The translations under genes and the position numbers were made by a program. Shown here in pieces: positions 28,868-37,679 of a stretch of 64,000 nucleotides of DNA (position 1 is the first letter of the stretch; each line of letters begins with the position of its first letter). The notes under the pieces were generated by a model. It was not told where the DNA came from. It saw only the letters and a list, made by a program, of their open reading frames with translations, and ran no database searches. Origin of the DNA: Streptomyces sp. V3I8 (GTDB taxonomy: Bacteria; Actinomycetota; Actinomycetes; Streptomycetales; Streptomycetaceae); assembly GCF_030817535.1 (NCBI RefSeq), contig NZ_JAUSZL010000002.1, positions 5,580,001 to 5,644,000 of the forward strand. Reading direction: 5' to 3'.

Positions 28868-29069
28868 ACGGCTGTCATCCGTCCGTCCTGCCCTGTGCGA
28901 ACAATCCTTCAGGGTTCTCATATGAGAGGTCCCATTTCCTGACGGGACCCCCTGCGCAATCGGGTGGGTCGCGGGAATCTGCGGAGTACGGGGTTTCCGG
29001 CCCGGCCGGGGGTCGTTGAGTACACCGAGATTCCCTCTGGTGACGCGAGTCGCCGACGAAAGGAACACG

Positions 29070-29363
29070 ATGAAGTCCCTGAAGGCCGCCGCTGTCGTTG
29101 CCGGGTCCCTGGCCGTCGCCGGAGTCGCCGCGCCCGCCCTCGCCGCCGACATGGCGCCCCCCACCAGCATCAACGGCGGCGTCGACTCGGCCATCACCCA
29201 GCTCACCACCCAGCCGTTGGACCTCATGCCCCTGCAGTCGCAGTCGAGGGCGCTCGACACGGAGAACAAGGACTCCGTGCTCAGCACCGTCAACGCCCTG
29301 ACGGACACGCTGAACTCCGCGAGCGGCCCCACGGGCCTCCTGGGCGGACTTCCCCTCCAGTAG
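29070..29363 (+). CDS. Small secreted protein of unknown function
   Basis: A 97-residue precursor. ATG 29070 follows GAAAGGA at normal spacing and starts a classical signal peptide (KSLKAAAVVAGSLAVAGVAAPALA). The mature part of about 70 residues contains TTQPLDLMPLQSQS and lacks cysteine. It resembles the other small secreted proteins of this locus only in its signal peptide and leader spacing. Confidence 0.75.
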   Translation: MKSLKAAAVVAGSLAVAGVAAPALAADMAPPTSINGGVDSAITQLTTQPLDLMPLQSQSRALDTENKDSVLSTVNALTDTLNSASGPTGLLGGLPLQ

Positions 29364-29535
29364 TGCCACCGGGGGCCGGTCGCGCACCGCGCGCCGATCC
29401 CTCGGACCGATCCCTCGCGCCGGTTCCCCGGGCCGGTTCGGTCCCGTCCCCCGTTCGTGTGGAGACCCGCACGCAGATCCCCCGGGCGGGTGAGGAGCGG
29501 ACGGACGTGTTCCGGTACGTCGGTACGGTTCCGCG

Positions 29536-30030
29536 ATGACCTCAGCAACCAGCGAAACGCGCCCTTTCCCCGCCGCGGACCTCGGCACGCTCGTCGTCAT
29601 GGCATGGAGCGGCGAACAGCCCGACGGCAACATGCCGTACCTCCTCGCCTACCCCCTCGGCGACGGCGAGAACGGTCCCGAGGGCTCCGCGGCCGCCGTC
29701 GAGCGACTGCTGGAGGCCAACGGCCTGCCCCTCGGCGACCCGGTCGTCGACGCCACCCGGCAGCCCGACTTCCCGGTCCGCCTCCTCGTCGAGGCGGACC
29801 AGGCCGTCGTCGGCATGACCCGGCTCAACGCGCGATGCCCCGTACCGCCGGAGTGGCTCGCCGCAGTCGGCGAACGCGGTCACGCCTACTTCCTGTTCAC
29901 CACCCGCCCGTGGCCCGAGGCAGAGCCGGGCAAGCCCGTCGAGCCCGAGGCGCTGGCCGCTTTCGTCGGCGACGAGGAAACCCTGACCAGGGCGGCGCAC
30001 GCCCTGGTCCCGGCCCGTGACCCGCGCTGA
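29536..30030 (+). CDS. Uncharacterised cytosolic protein (DUF5949-like)
   Basis: A 164-residue protein without signal or membrane segment. It contains LGTLVVMAWSGE, MPYLLAYPLGDG and PEWLAAVGERGHAYFLF. I associate these with an uncharacterised Streptomyces family (DUF5949), at moderate certainty. The stop codon TGA is also the first three bases of an eight-unit 15-base tandem repeat, so repeat changes could alter its 3' end. Confidence 0.7.
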   Translation: MTSATSETRPFPAADLGTLVVMAWSGEQPDGNMPYLLAYPLGDGENGPEGSAAAVERLLEANGLPLGDPVVDATRQPDFPVRLLVEADQAVVGMTRLNARCPVPPEWLAAVGERGHAYFLFTTRPWPEAEPGKPVEPEALAAFVGDEETLTRAAHALVPARDPR

Positions 30031-30147
30031 ATCACCGCGCGCCGAATCACCGCGTACTGAATCACCGCGTGCCGAATCACCGCGTGCCGAATCACCACAC
30101 GGCGAATCACCGCGTACTGAATTGCCGCGCGCCGAATCGCCAGACAG
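30028..30147. repeat. Eight-unit, 15-base tandem repeat
   Basis: Eight units of the form (C/T)GAATCACCGCGTGC run without gaps. The last two are more diverged, and the fifth carries CACACGG. A period of 15 preserves reading frame: one forward frame reads repeated ESPRA over it, but with no supporting start signal. It fills half of the 251-base gap before the next gene. Confidence 0.85.
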
Positions 30148-30281
30148 CGAGGGACGGATGGGATTTTCGGATGAGCTGACTATTGCATCGAACGAGGGAA
30201 TTTTGACCTGATCCTGTTCGCGGGGTCGTTACCCGTTCCGGACGCACTCCGCGCATTCGAATCCCGAAAGGCCCGTGCCTG

Positions 30282-30788
30282 ATGAAGTCGACCACCCGAG
30301 GAACTCTCGCCGCAGTCATCACCTGTGTGGCGGCCGCCGTCGCGACGCCCGCCGTCGCCGCCGACGCGGTTCCGGTCGTCGTGCCCCTCGGAGGTGCGGA
30401 GCACGCCCTGGACATGGAGATGCCCAGGGTCGGCGGCACCGTGCCGCTGCTCAGGCCGGGCAGCCCCGACGGGCCCCGGTACATCGAGGGCCGACTGCTG
30501 CCGGAGCGGGCCCTTCCGCAGCTGCCCGTCACCACGGGCCTGCCCGAGCTGGACGCGCGTGCGCCTCTGCCGCGCGTCCTCGGCGACACCTTCGACCACC
30601 TCAGTGCCACCACGCCCGACACCACCGTGCGCGCCCTGACGCCCGGCGCCTCGCTGGACGCCCCGTTGACCGCGCCGCGCCCCGAGATGCTCGGACTCCC
30701 GGCCGCCAAGCTGCCCGAGGTCGGCCTGCTCGCCCCGGTCCTGCAGGCGGCGCCCGGCGCGGACCTGGACGTCGCGCCGGGACTGTAG
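30282..30788 (+). CDS. Secreted protein of unknown function
   Basis: A 168-residue precursor with ATG 30282 after CGAAAGG and a signal peptide ending PAVAA. The mature part is rich in proline and leucine with short PLLRPG, LPQLPV and LPEVGL motifs and has no cysteine. No domain is recognised. It precedes melC1 by 79 bases and may share a transcript. Confidence 0.75.
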   Translation: MKSTTRGTLAAVITCVAAAVATPAVAADAVPVVVPLGGAEHALDMEMPRVGGTVPLLRPGSPDGPRYIEGRLLPERALPQLPVTTGLPELDARAPLPRVLGDTFDHLSATTPDTTVRALTPGASLDAPLTAPRPEMLGLPAAKLPEVGLLAPVLQAAPGADLDVAPGL

Positions 30789-30867
30789 GGACACGGAGTC
30801 CGTCGAGGACGTACGGGCCGACGTACGGGCCGGGGAAGCCGGGGTTCGGGAAGCCGGAGGTGGGGCA

Positions 30868-31437
30868 GTGCGGATGAGGCCGGGGAACGATGCGCGGCGT
30901 GACGTCCTGAGAGGGGTGCTCGCGGCGGCCGTGACCGTCGCCCTGGCGCCGTTCGTCGTCGCGTCGAGACGGTCGCGCGCCGAGCCGTACGCCCCCGGTG
31001 GGGAATCCGGCGACCCGGACCGCCTCGAATCGGACCGTTTCGAGGCGGAGTTCGCGGCCGGGTTCGACGAGGCGTACCGGGGGCGCCGGATCCGTGGGTA
31101 CCGGGAGCCGGCCGGTGACGTGCGTCCGGCCGGGGCCGCGCGCACGCCGATCGCCGGGTCCTGGCAGGTCACGGTGGACGGCCGGCCGCTGCACCTCATG
31201 CGGCGGGCCGACGGCGGCTATCTGACGATGATCGACCACTACCGGTCGTACCCGACCCCGCTGGCCGCCGCCCGCGCGGCCGTGGACGAACTGGGCGGGA
31301 CCCTGCGGCTGCGCGCGCCCGCCACGGAGGCGGGGGCGGAACCGGGTCACGGGGCGGGGCACGGGGCAGGCCACGAGACGGGGCACGGAACGGAGAAGGA
31401 GGAGGGGGAGGAGCACGGGCATGGTGTACACGCGTAA
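30868..31437 (+). CDS. melC1: Tyrosinase copper-transfer and secretion co-factor MelC1
   Basis: A 189-residue protein. A twin-arginine signal (RRDVLRG followed by a hydrophobic stretch) fits MelC1, which carries apotyrosinase through the Tat pathway and delivers copper. The conserved MelC1 core is present: FDEAYRGRRIRG, ITVDGRPLHLM-like VTVDGRPLHLMRRADGGYL, and HYRSYPTP. GTG 30868 is favoured over ATG 30874 because GGAGG ends seven bases upstream. The histidine-rich tail (HGAGHGAGHE) is a possible copper-binding extension. It overlaps melC2 by 17 bases. Confidence 0.93.
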   Translation: MRMRPGNDARRDVLRGVLAAAVTVALAPFVVASRRSRAEPYAPGGESGDPDRLESDRFEAEFAAGFDEAYRGRRIRGYREPAGDVRPAGAARTPIAGSWQVTVDGRPLHLMRRADGGYLTMIDHYRSYPTPLAAARAAVDELGGTLRLRAPATEAGAEPGHGAGHGAGHETGHGTEKEEGEEHGHGVHA

Positions 31438-32287
31438 GAACGTGAGCGCGCTGACGCGTACGGAGAGGCGCAGGCTCGTCGAGGCGTTCCTGGAGATCAA
31501 ACGCACCGGTGAGTACGACGAGTTCGTCCGCGTGCACATCGACCACTACGTGTCGGACGGCGAGAAGGGGCTGCGTACGGCTCACATGACGCCCTCCTTC
31601 CTCCCCTGGCACCGGCGGTTCCTGCTGGACCTGGAGCGGGCCCTGCGCCGGGTGGACCCCACGGTGTCCGTGCCCTACTGGGACTGGACGAGGGACCGCA
31701 CACCCGCCGCCCCGCTCTGGGGCGAGGACCTGCTCGGCGGCAACGGACGGCGGTCCGACCACCAGGTCACGACCGGGCCCTTCGCCCGCCGGCACCGGAA
31801 GTGGGTCGTCAAGGAGTCGATGACCGACGGCGACTACCTCACCCGCGACCTCGGCAGGCCCCGCGATCCGCTCGCCCTGCCCACGGCGGACGACGTCGCC
31901 GGGGCCCTGGACGACCCGGTGTACGACACACAGCCCTGGAACTCCACCTCCGGCCGCGGTTTCCGCAACAAGCTGGAGGGGTGGGGACACGGGCGCGGCA
32001 ACGACGCCTGGCGCAACCACAACCGCGTCCACCGCTGGGTCGGCGGACACATGCTGGGCGGGGCGTCCGTCAACGACCCCGTCTTCTGGCTGCACCACTC
32101 CTTCGTGGACCTGCTCTGGACACGCTGGCAGAAGCGGCACCGGGGCGCCCGGTACCTGCCCGCCTCGCCGCCGGGCCTCGGTGACCTGCAGCACGGGCGG
32201 GTCGTGGCGCGGCACGAGGCGATGCCGCCGTGGGACGTGACACCGGACGAACTGGAGGACCACAGCCGGATCTACCGGTACGTGTGA
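31421..32287 (+). CDS. melC2: Tyrosinase MelC2
   Basis: A 288-residue type-3 copper monophenol oxidase that makes melanin from tyrosine. CuA ligands are His39, His55 and His64 (RVHID, AHMTPSF, PWHRRF). CuB ligands are His200, His204 and His226 (HNRVHRWVGGH, FWLHHSF). It has no signal of its own and is exported with MelC1. The ATG lies inside the melC1 end, after GGAGGAG. All six copper ligands are intact, so it should be active. Confidence 0.96.
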   Translation: MVYTRKNVSALTRTERRRLVEAFLEIKRTGEYDEFVRVHIDHYVSDGEKGLRTAHMTPSFLPWHRRFLLDLERALRRVDPTVSVPYWDWTRDRTPAAPLWGEDLLGGNGRRSDHQVTTGPFARRHRKWVVKESMTDGDYLTRDLGRPRDPLALPTADDVAGALDDPVYDTQPWNSTSGRGFRNKLEGWGHGRGNDAWRNHNRVHRWVGGHMLGGASVNDPVFWLHHSFVDLLWTRWQKRHRGARYLPASPPGLGDLQHGRVVARHEAMPPWDVTPDELEDHSRIYRYV

Positions 32288-32314
32288 CACCCGGTACGTG
32301 TGACACCCGGTACG
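32276..32314 (+). repeat. 16-base tandem repeat across the melC2 stop codon
   Basis: CGGTACGTGTGACACC occurs twice in tandem plus a partial third copy. The first copy contains the melC2 stop, so the end of the gene has been duplicated. Confidence 0.75.
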
Positions 32315-32375
32315 CGGGACAGGGGGAAGCCCCCGGCGGTGGGTACCGCAGGGGGCTCCACGTCTGTGCGGTGGC

Positions 32376-32642
32376 TCAGTGACCGTAGCCCTCGTCGTGG
32401 TGGCTGAGGTTCGCGCACCCGTTGCCGAACGCCGGGTTCAGCAGGCCGATGACGTTCACGGTGTTGCCGCAGAGGTTGATCGGCACGTGGACCGGAACCT
32501 GGATGGCGTTGCCCGACGCCACGCCGGGCGAGCCGGCGGCCGTGCTCGCGGCGTCCGCGTCCGCCATGGCCAGACCGGTACCACTGAGCACAACGGCGCT
32601 CGTGCCGAGAGCGACACCGGCTGCCTTCGCGATGCGAGACAT
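32376..32642 (-). CDS. chpG: Short chaplin, ChpG-like
   Basis: An 88-residue precursor that starts at ATG 32642 after GGAG. The signal peptide SRIAKAAGVALGTSAVVLSG matches my memory of S. coelicolor ChpG, including the charged extension after the chaplin domain (NLSHHDEGYGH). The domain has GSPGVASGNAIQVPVHVPIN and the two cysteines in CGNTVNVIGLLNPAFGNGC. It is convergent with melC2, as recalled for S. coelicolor. Confidence 0.93.
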   Translation of the reverse strand: MSRIAKAAGVALGTSAVVLSGTGLAMADADAASTAAGSPGVASGNAIQVPVHVPINLCGNTVNVIGLLNPAFGNGCANLSHHDEGYGH

Positions 32643-32760
32643 CACGTTTCTCCTTCGAATCGGTGAGCGCGGCAGCATGAACGCGACCGCACTGTCCCTT
32701 CAACGCGAGGAGGCACGGACGGTAACGGCACGCACCGTGACATCATCCACGCGGCCCGGG

Positions 32761-34347
32761 TCACGGGCGCGTGCAGCGGCCCGTCGGGGTGGCGGCGGGC
32801 GGCCGGCACTGGAGGCCGCGGTCGTCGGCGTCCGTGCTCAGGTACCGGCCGACGCAGGTGGTCGGCGTGGTCCTGCCGCGTGCGTCGCAGAAGGCCAGGG
32901 CGGCGCGGCCGTCGGCGAAGGGGCCGGGAGCGTAGAAGACCCAGAAGCCCGGGCGGAGGGACGCGTAGTCGTCGCTGCGGACGTAGACGGCCTCGGGGAC
33001 GGACTGACGGACGGTGGCGAGCCGCCGGTCCCGGGCGGCGGTGCCGGTGCCGACCGGTTCGGAGTGGAGTTGGGCGATCCATCCGTCGCCGGCTCCCTCG
33101 CCGTCCCCGGTGTCCTCGGAGGCGGTCGGCTGAGCCACCGTCTTCTTCGAGGGGGCCGGGGACGACGGGGTGGGGGCCGGCGTCCGCCGCGCGGACGGTG
33201 CGGACGAGCCGGCCGTCGTCGAGCGGTCGGCGCCCTCGGCCCCGCGGGCCTCGCCGCCGTTCCGGTTGCCCAGGGTGAGCGCCAGGGTGGTGGCCGCCGT
33301 CGCGAGGGCGACCACGACGGCGGTCACCACGAGCGCCGCGCGGCCTCTTCGGCGCCCGGGCCCGCGCGAAGGACCGGCGGAGGCGGGCGGGACCCGCATG
33401 GCGTCCGCCGGGGCGCGCCGGACGTCCGCCGGGACCCGCAGGACGTCCGTCGGCGCCGTCGGGGAGGTGGGCGGCGCCGGGGAGGCGGGCGGCAGCGGGG
33501 CGGTCGAGGCGGGCAGCGCCCGGTCCGGGTCCGGTGCCGTACCCGACTCGGCCTGCGCCAGCATCGCGTCCAGCCGTGCCGCGTCGGGCCGGGCCGCCGG
33601 ATCGCGTACGAGCAGCGCCTGCAGTACGGGGGCGAGCGGGCCCGAGCGCACCGGCGGGGGCACGGCCTCGTCCTCGTCGAGGACGGCGGCCAGGGTGGCC
33701 AGGGTCGTCCCGCGGCGCAGCGGGCTGACGCCCTCCACGCAGACGTACAGGACCAGCCCCAGGGACCAGAGGTCGGACGCCGGGTCGTTGTCGTTGCCCC
33801 GGATCCGTTCGGGGGCGATGTACTCCGGGGAGCCGATGAGTTCGCCGGTCGCCGTCAGCGCGGTGGAGCCCTGCAGCGCGGCGATCCCGAAGTCGGTGAG
33901 CACGGCGGAGCCGTCGGGGCGCAGAAGGATGTTGGCGGGCTTGACGTCCCGGTGCTGGACCCCCGCCGCGTCGGCGGCGCGCAGGGCGCTGAGCACCTGC
34001 CGGCCCAGCCGGGCGGCCTCCGCGGGGCGCAGCGGGCCGTCGGCGAGGCGTTCCTGGAGCGAGACCCCGGGCACCAGTTCCATCACGAGCCAGGGGTGAG
34101 GGTCGTCGTCCACGATGTGATGGATCATCACCACGTTCGGATGACTGACCCGGGCCAGCGCCCGCGCCTCCCGCAACACCCGCTCGCGGACGGCCTCGTC
34201 GGCCGCCGCGTCCTGCCGTACGGCCTTGAGGGCGACCTCCCGGTGCAGCACGCCGTCACGCGCCCGCCATACCGTTCCCATACCCCCGCTGCCGAGCCGC
34301 TCGAGCAACTCGAACCGCCCGTCGACCATGTCCCCCGGTGCGTTCAT
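32761..34347 (-). CDS. Transmembrane Ser/Thr protein kinase (PknB-like)
   Basis: A 528-residue Hanks-type kinase. The kinase domain (residues 10-265) has GSGGMGTVW, catalytic HRDVKPANILL and DFGIAAL. A proline-rich linker leads to one membrane helix (about 355-380) and an extracellular part with an AT/SP-rich stalk and a C-terminal domain containing four cysteines. There are no PASTA repeats, so the ligand differs from that of classical PknB. ATG 34347 was chosen over 34329; either gives a complete kinase. It borders the integrated element and is likely core genome. Confidence 0.9.
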   Translation of the reverse strand: MNAPGDMVDGRFELLERLGSGGMGTVWRARDGVLHREVALKAVRQDAAADEAVRERVLREARALARVSHPNVVMIHHIVDDDPHPWLVMELVPGVSLQERLADGPLRPAEAARLGRQVLSALRAADAAGVQHRDVKPANILLRPDGSAVLTDFGIAALQGSTALTATGELIGSPEYIAPERIRGNDNDPASDLWSLGLVLYVCVEGVSPLRRGTTLATLAAVLDEDEAVPPPVRSGPLAPVLQALLVRDPAARPDAARLDAMLAQAESGTAPDPDRALPASTAPLPPASPAPPTSPTAPTDVLRVPADVRRAPADAMRVPPASAGPSRGPGRRRGRAALVVTAVVVALATAATTLALTLGNRNGGEARGAEGADRSTTAGSSAPSARRTPAPTPSSPAPSKKTVAQPTASEDTGDGEGAGDGWIAQLHSEPVGTGTAARDRRLATVRQSVPEAVYVRSDDYASLRPGFWVFYAPGPFADGRAALAFCDARGRTTPTTCVGRYLSTDADDRGLQCRPPAATPTGRCTRP

Positions 34348-34474
34348 GACGAACAGATTAGTGGGACGGGTGTGCGCCGGGCCGTCGGCCGTGTACGCCC
34401 GAGGTGCCGGTCCGGGCCGTGCGGTACGAGGTGTACGGCACGCGGTGTGTACGGCACGCGGTGCGCAGCGAGAG

Positions 34475-34493
34475 GCCCTCCCGGTGGGAGGGC
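34475..34493 (-). terminator. Hairpin downstream of the tRNA-Arg remnant
   Basis: GCCCTCCC, GGT loop, GGGAGGGC: a perfect eight-base stem eleven bases beyond the tRNA 3' end. Its first 14 bases recur exactly at 63987-64000, where the window ends. Confidence 0.7.
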
Positions 34494-34503
34494 GGGGAGT
34501 GAG

Positions 34504-34551
34504 CGCCCCCGGCAGGACTCGAACCTGCGGCCAAGCGCTTAGAAGGCGCCT
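34504..34551 (-). tRNA. 3' half of tRNA-Arg (anticodon UCU), attachment-site remnant
   Basis: On the minus strand the sequence folds as an anticodon stem GGCGC/GCGCT around loop CTTCTAA (anticodon TCT at 34541-34543), a variable loop TGGCC, a T arm GCAGG-TTCGAGT-CCTGC and a 3' acceptor strand CGGGGGC plus discriminator G. Beyond 34551 the D arm and 5' acceptor strand are absent. A 3' tRNA fragment of this size is the usual scar of integration by a tyrosine recombinase. It cannot make a functional tRNA. Confidence 0.85.
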
Positions 34552-34776
34552 GGCGGAGACATGGATACTGTTCCTGTGACCTGCCCATATGTATTTACCT
34601 GACCGGCCGTCAGTGAATCTTTCGGTGTTTTCGGGAAGGCCCCGTAGGCTGCGACCGCTGACGGGTGTCCTTTGACAAGCGATCTTGACCGATTGACGGG
34701 TGAGTTCGGCCGCTGGGCTCAAGGAGACAGTTCGTCTGCGGGGTCGGTGTCAGCGGTCCCTGCGAGCATACGGATC

Positions 34777-36086
34777 ATGAAACGATCCGACGATCTCCTG
34801 GCAGGGCTGGACGACATCGACTGGGCAGCTCTGGGGCACGCCTACGGCAGCGCCGAGGACGTGCCCGGCCAGCTCCGGACGGTGTGCGGGCCGGACCAGG
34901 AGGCCCGGGAGAACGCCTTCCGTAGCCTGTTCAGCAACATCTTTCACCAGGGCACCCGGTACTTGGCCTCTCCGTACGCCGTACCGTTCCTCGCCCGAAT
35001 CGCTGTCGCAGGCCCGGCCGGCGCCCGGGCCGACGCACTGCTGCTGCTGACCCGTTTGGCCGTTGACTGGCACGACGAGTACGACCTCCCGCTCGGCATC
35101 GACACCGCCGCGTGGCGGGCCGCAGTCATCAGCCCCGAAGAAAATCTGCGCTGGTACGACGAGCAGATCACCGCCGAGACCGACGAGGAGCAGCTGAAGA
35201 ACTTGCGCGAGGGACGGGCGTACTGTGCGGCCGGGCACCCCGTCGACGCCCGCGAGGGCGCACTGCGCTCCTATGACGCGGTCCGCGCCCAGTTTCCTGT
35301 CCTGCTCGAACTGCTCGGCGACCGGGACCTGGAGATCCGCACCAAGACCGCGTACCTCCTCGGCTGGTTCCCCGAGGAGGCCGACGCCACCCTGCTCCCG
35401 TTGCTGGCCTGCCTCGACGGCGAGCGGGACCCGGTCTGCGTCGCCACGGTCCTCGTCGCGGTCGGGCTGCTCGCCGACCACGACCCGGACGGCCGGGTCC
35501 GGCACCACCTCGACCACAAGCACCCCTTGCCGCGCTGGGCCGCATGCTGGTCGCGCACCCGGCCGCCGCGCCCGGCCTGCCGCTGGCGGAGCGCATCGCC
35601 GCCGAACTGGCGGCCTTCGGCGCCGGGCCGGCCCCCGAGTCCGCCACCGCCCACCACGCCGGCGACCTGCACAGCTACACCGTCCGAAGCCTGCTGCATC
35701 TGATGGACGCCGCTGAGGACCCGGACGGGGTCCTCCTGGAAATCGTCCGCGCCCTGCCCCATCTCAAGAAGACCGGGGTCGTGCCCCACCCGCTGGCAGT
35801 CCGCGCCGAGAACCTGCTAGAAGCCCTGTTTGAACCCACGGACACCCCAACGCTGTTCACCGAGCTCTCCCCTGGACGCCAGAAGCTGCTGAAGGTCCTG
35901 GCCGAGCTGCTGACCGCCGAGGACTTCCAGCCCGTGCCGTTCGGCTCAGACCTCCACAAGCAGTTCACCCAGTACGGCCTCCCCGGCACCCGACCCGCCC
36001 TACGCGCCTACGTCGGCCTGTCCACCGAAGGCGAGGACCCCAGCGCCCCCCTCCCCGACCTCTGGGAACCATTCCGCAACGACTGA
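34777..36086 (+). pseudogene. HEAT-repeat protein broken by a frameshift
   Basis: The N-terminal part starts at ATG 34777 (KRSDDLLAGLDDIDWAALGH) and has helical repeats with DREIRTKTAYLLGWFPEE-like units. Near 35540 the homologous text leaves this frame after HPLPRWAA and continues in another frame from MLVAHPAAAPGLPLAERIAA to the stop at 36086. Together they would make a protein of about 435 residues. The family is common in Streptomyces and sometimes serves as immunity or scaffold protein; no partner toxin is seen here. A sequencing error is the alternative explanation. Confidence 0.75.
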
Positions 36087-36689
36087 TCCCACCGCCCCTC
36101 ACCGAGCGCTGGCTGCTGGCCGCTATCGGGTGACAGGAACCCGGCACCGATCAAATTCAACCGGCAAACGGCCAAGATCATCTGTCAGAAGACAACGTGA
36201 TTCCGATGACGCGCCATGTGGAGTGCGTGGCGATCTTGGAGCCGGTGGCGAAGGGGGGCTGAGCTGGGGTTTTGCCCGTGCGCGTTATGGGCGGTGTGGG
36301 CGTTACGGGCGATATCTTGACGCTGAAATGACGCTCGCGACGCTCATTTGACGCTCGTTCTGATGGGTCGTCAGGTATGTTGCGTCACTGGTCAGACGAC
36401 CCGATGCGTAAGCCGGTCAAGCGTGATCGCCGAGAATTTCGTGGTGCCAAGCGGTCAGGCTCAGTCACCGGTGCGGACCGCCCAGCAGGTTCTTCGCTTT
36501 CTGTTGGTACAGGGCTCGCGCGTCGCTGGCCAGTAGAAATGAGGCTAGTTGGAATGTGTGACCGGCCGCTGGCCCGCGTCCGGTCCGGATCTTGGTTTCG
36601 GAAGCTTTGGTCCAGAGCGTGCTCTGGCAGTCAGCGGAATCAGTCTGCTGACGCACGCTGTCGGCCTGGTTGATATCTCGTAGAGAGGA

Positions 36690-36739
36690 GCAGCGGACTC
36701 ATGATCCGCCGACCGTGGCTTCGAGTCCCACCCGCCCTA
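36690..36739 (+). other. tRNA-like 3' fragment with CAU anticodon
   Basis: A perfect anticodon stem GCGGA/TCCGC encloses loop CTCATGA (anticodon CAT). It is followed by CGACC, a T arm GTGGC-TTCGAGT-CCCAC with a C-C mismatch at the usually invariant closing pair, and CCGCCCT-A. No matching 5' acceptor strand or proper D arm precedes it. Best read as a decayed attachment-site copy of a Met- or Ile2-type tRNA 3' half, possibly from a second integration event. Confidence 0.55.
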
Positions 36740-37056
36740 TTTGTGCAGATATCTGACCTGAAGAAACGTTTATTTTTGGGTGGCGGATCGTCAGCCTTGT
36801 CAGAACGGCCTAAATCCGCTGCTCGTGGGTTTAGAGTTCGGTGGCGCTCGGGGGAGTTCGAACCCCTCTGACCTGCGGCTGAGTAGGTGGTCGAGATTGC
36901 CGCTCGCGGTCCGGGCGACTGCTCTGAGGGGCGATGCCAGGACCCAGGGACCGTGCAGGGGTCGGGACGGCGCGGCCGGGGTCAGGCCGAGTGTGTTTCC
37001 GGGCCGATTCGTTGTCCCGTTTGTCGGTTCCGTGGCATGGGCCGCCGTCCACCGCT

Positions 37057-37093
37057 CGGAGCCTCGAGTGCCGGCCAGGCACTCGAGGCTCCG
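37057..37093. repeat. 16-base perfect inverted repeat
   Basis: Arms CGGAGCCTCGAGTGCC and its complement flank a GGCCA loop. It could be a terminator stem or an element end; it has no T-run. Confidence 0.7.
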
Positions 37094-37200
37094 CGGATGC
37101 CGGTGCGTCTGACACACAGGACCCAGGCCAGGGAACGGCCCGAAGAGGAAACGGCGCCATGGACGGCGCACCGCGTTCATCAGGGCTGAGCCATTTGCGG

Positions 37201-37520
37201 TCAGCACAGGATCTGGATTGCATTTAGCGTGCTCATGCCGGTGACGAGGGTGCCGAGCAGGAGCCGGAGTGCGGTGTCGGGCAGGTGGGGTTGGAGACTG
37301 GCGCCGAGGTAGCCGCTGACCTTGCCTCCGGCACCGCAGCAGAAGCCCAGTAGCCTGGGGGCGACGTCGCCTGCTGCGGCCAGGGGGAGCGCGTAGGTGT
37401 TCGCAGCCGATGACGGATGTCACGAACGTGGAGGGCAGTGCGACGGGTGCTCCGCGGCCGACGGGGATCGGGCCCAGCAGGGAGCAGCCCCCGATTCCGT
37501 AGATGCCTAGAAACCGCCAC
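37201..37520 (-). pseudogene. Relic of a TauE/SafE-family membrane exporter
   Basis: On the minus strand one frame reads FLGIYGIGGCSLLGPIPVGR and then STFVTSVIG, like the GxYGIGGG core of TauE/SafE sulfite/anion permeases. After a frameshift near 37400 another frame reads YALPLAAAGDVAP, CCGAGGKVSGYLGASLQPHL and DTALRLLLGTLVTGM, which is the family's C-terminal end. Only about 105 residues remain and no start is present. It marks degraded DNA at the left of the restriction locus. Confidence 0.65.
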
Positions 37521-37679
37521 ATGCGGACGCGTACGCAGGTCGCTTATAGCTCTTACTCAGAGCGAGTCCGAGGTCTTTTAGTGCGGAGCATCCCATCGAG
37601 TGCGATCACAGTCTGTGACATCAGCTGGGAGTTGCTCGTTCTCACTCCCCGCTCTGTTCTCTTGATGTACGAATCTTGT

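Larger units (their letters stand above)
36087..37200. other. 1.1-kb region without an intact gene
   Basis: Base composition is more even than in the core genome. It contains the tRNA-like fragment at 36690, an inverted repeat at 37057, and a small CCAGAGC/GCTCTGG hairpin near 36611. No open frame has a ribosome site or recognisable family. It looks like scar DNA from past insertions. Confidence 0.6.

Noticed and set aside
30028..30147. Possible CRISPR or coding repeat
   Set aside because: No spacers; the forward frame over it lacks a ribosome site and shares its region with the preceding stop.
36842..36880. T-arm-like GGGGAGTTCGAACCCC as a third tRNA fragment
   Set aside because: The invariant C after the T loop is missing on the minus-strand reading and no anticodon arm is adjacent; it is just a short palindrome.
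36800..37522. 240-codon minus-strand open frame
   Set aside because: Only its first 40 residues are protein-like (TauE/SafE relic); the rest is frameshifted or random.
37503..37679. Longer N-terminus for HsdR
   Set aside because: EcoEI-type R subunits begin near the TEQQTCRAF block; the extra 59 residues are unlike the family and extend into the TauE/SafE relic.
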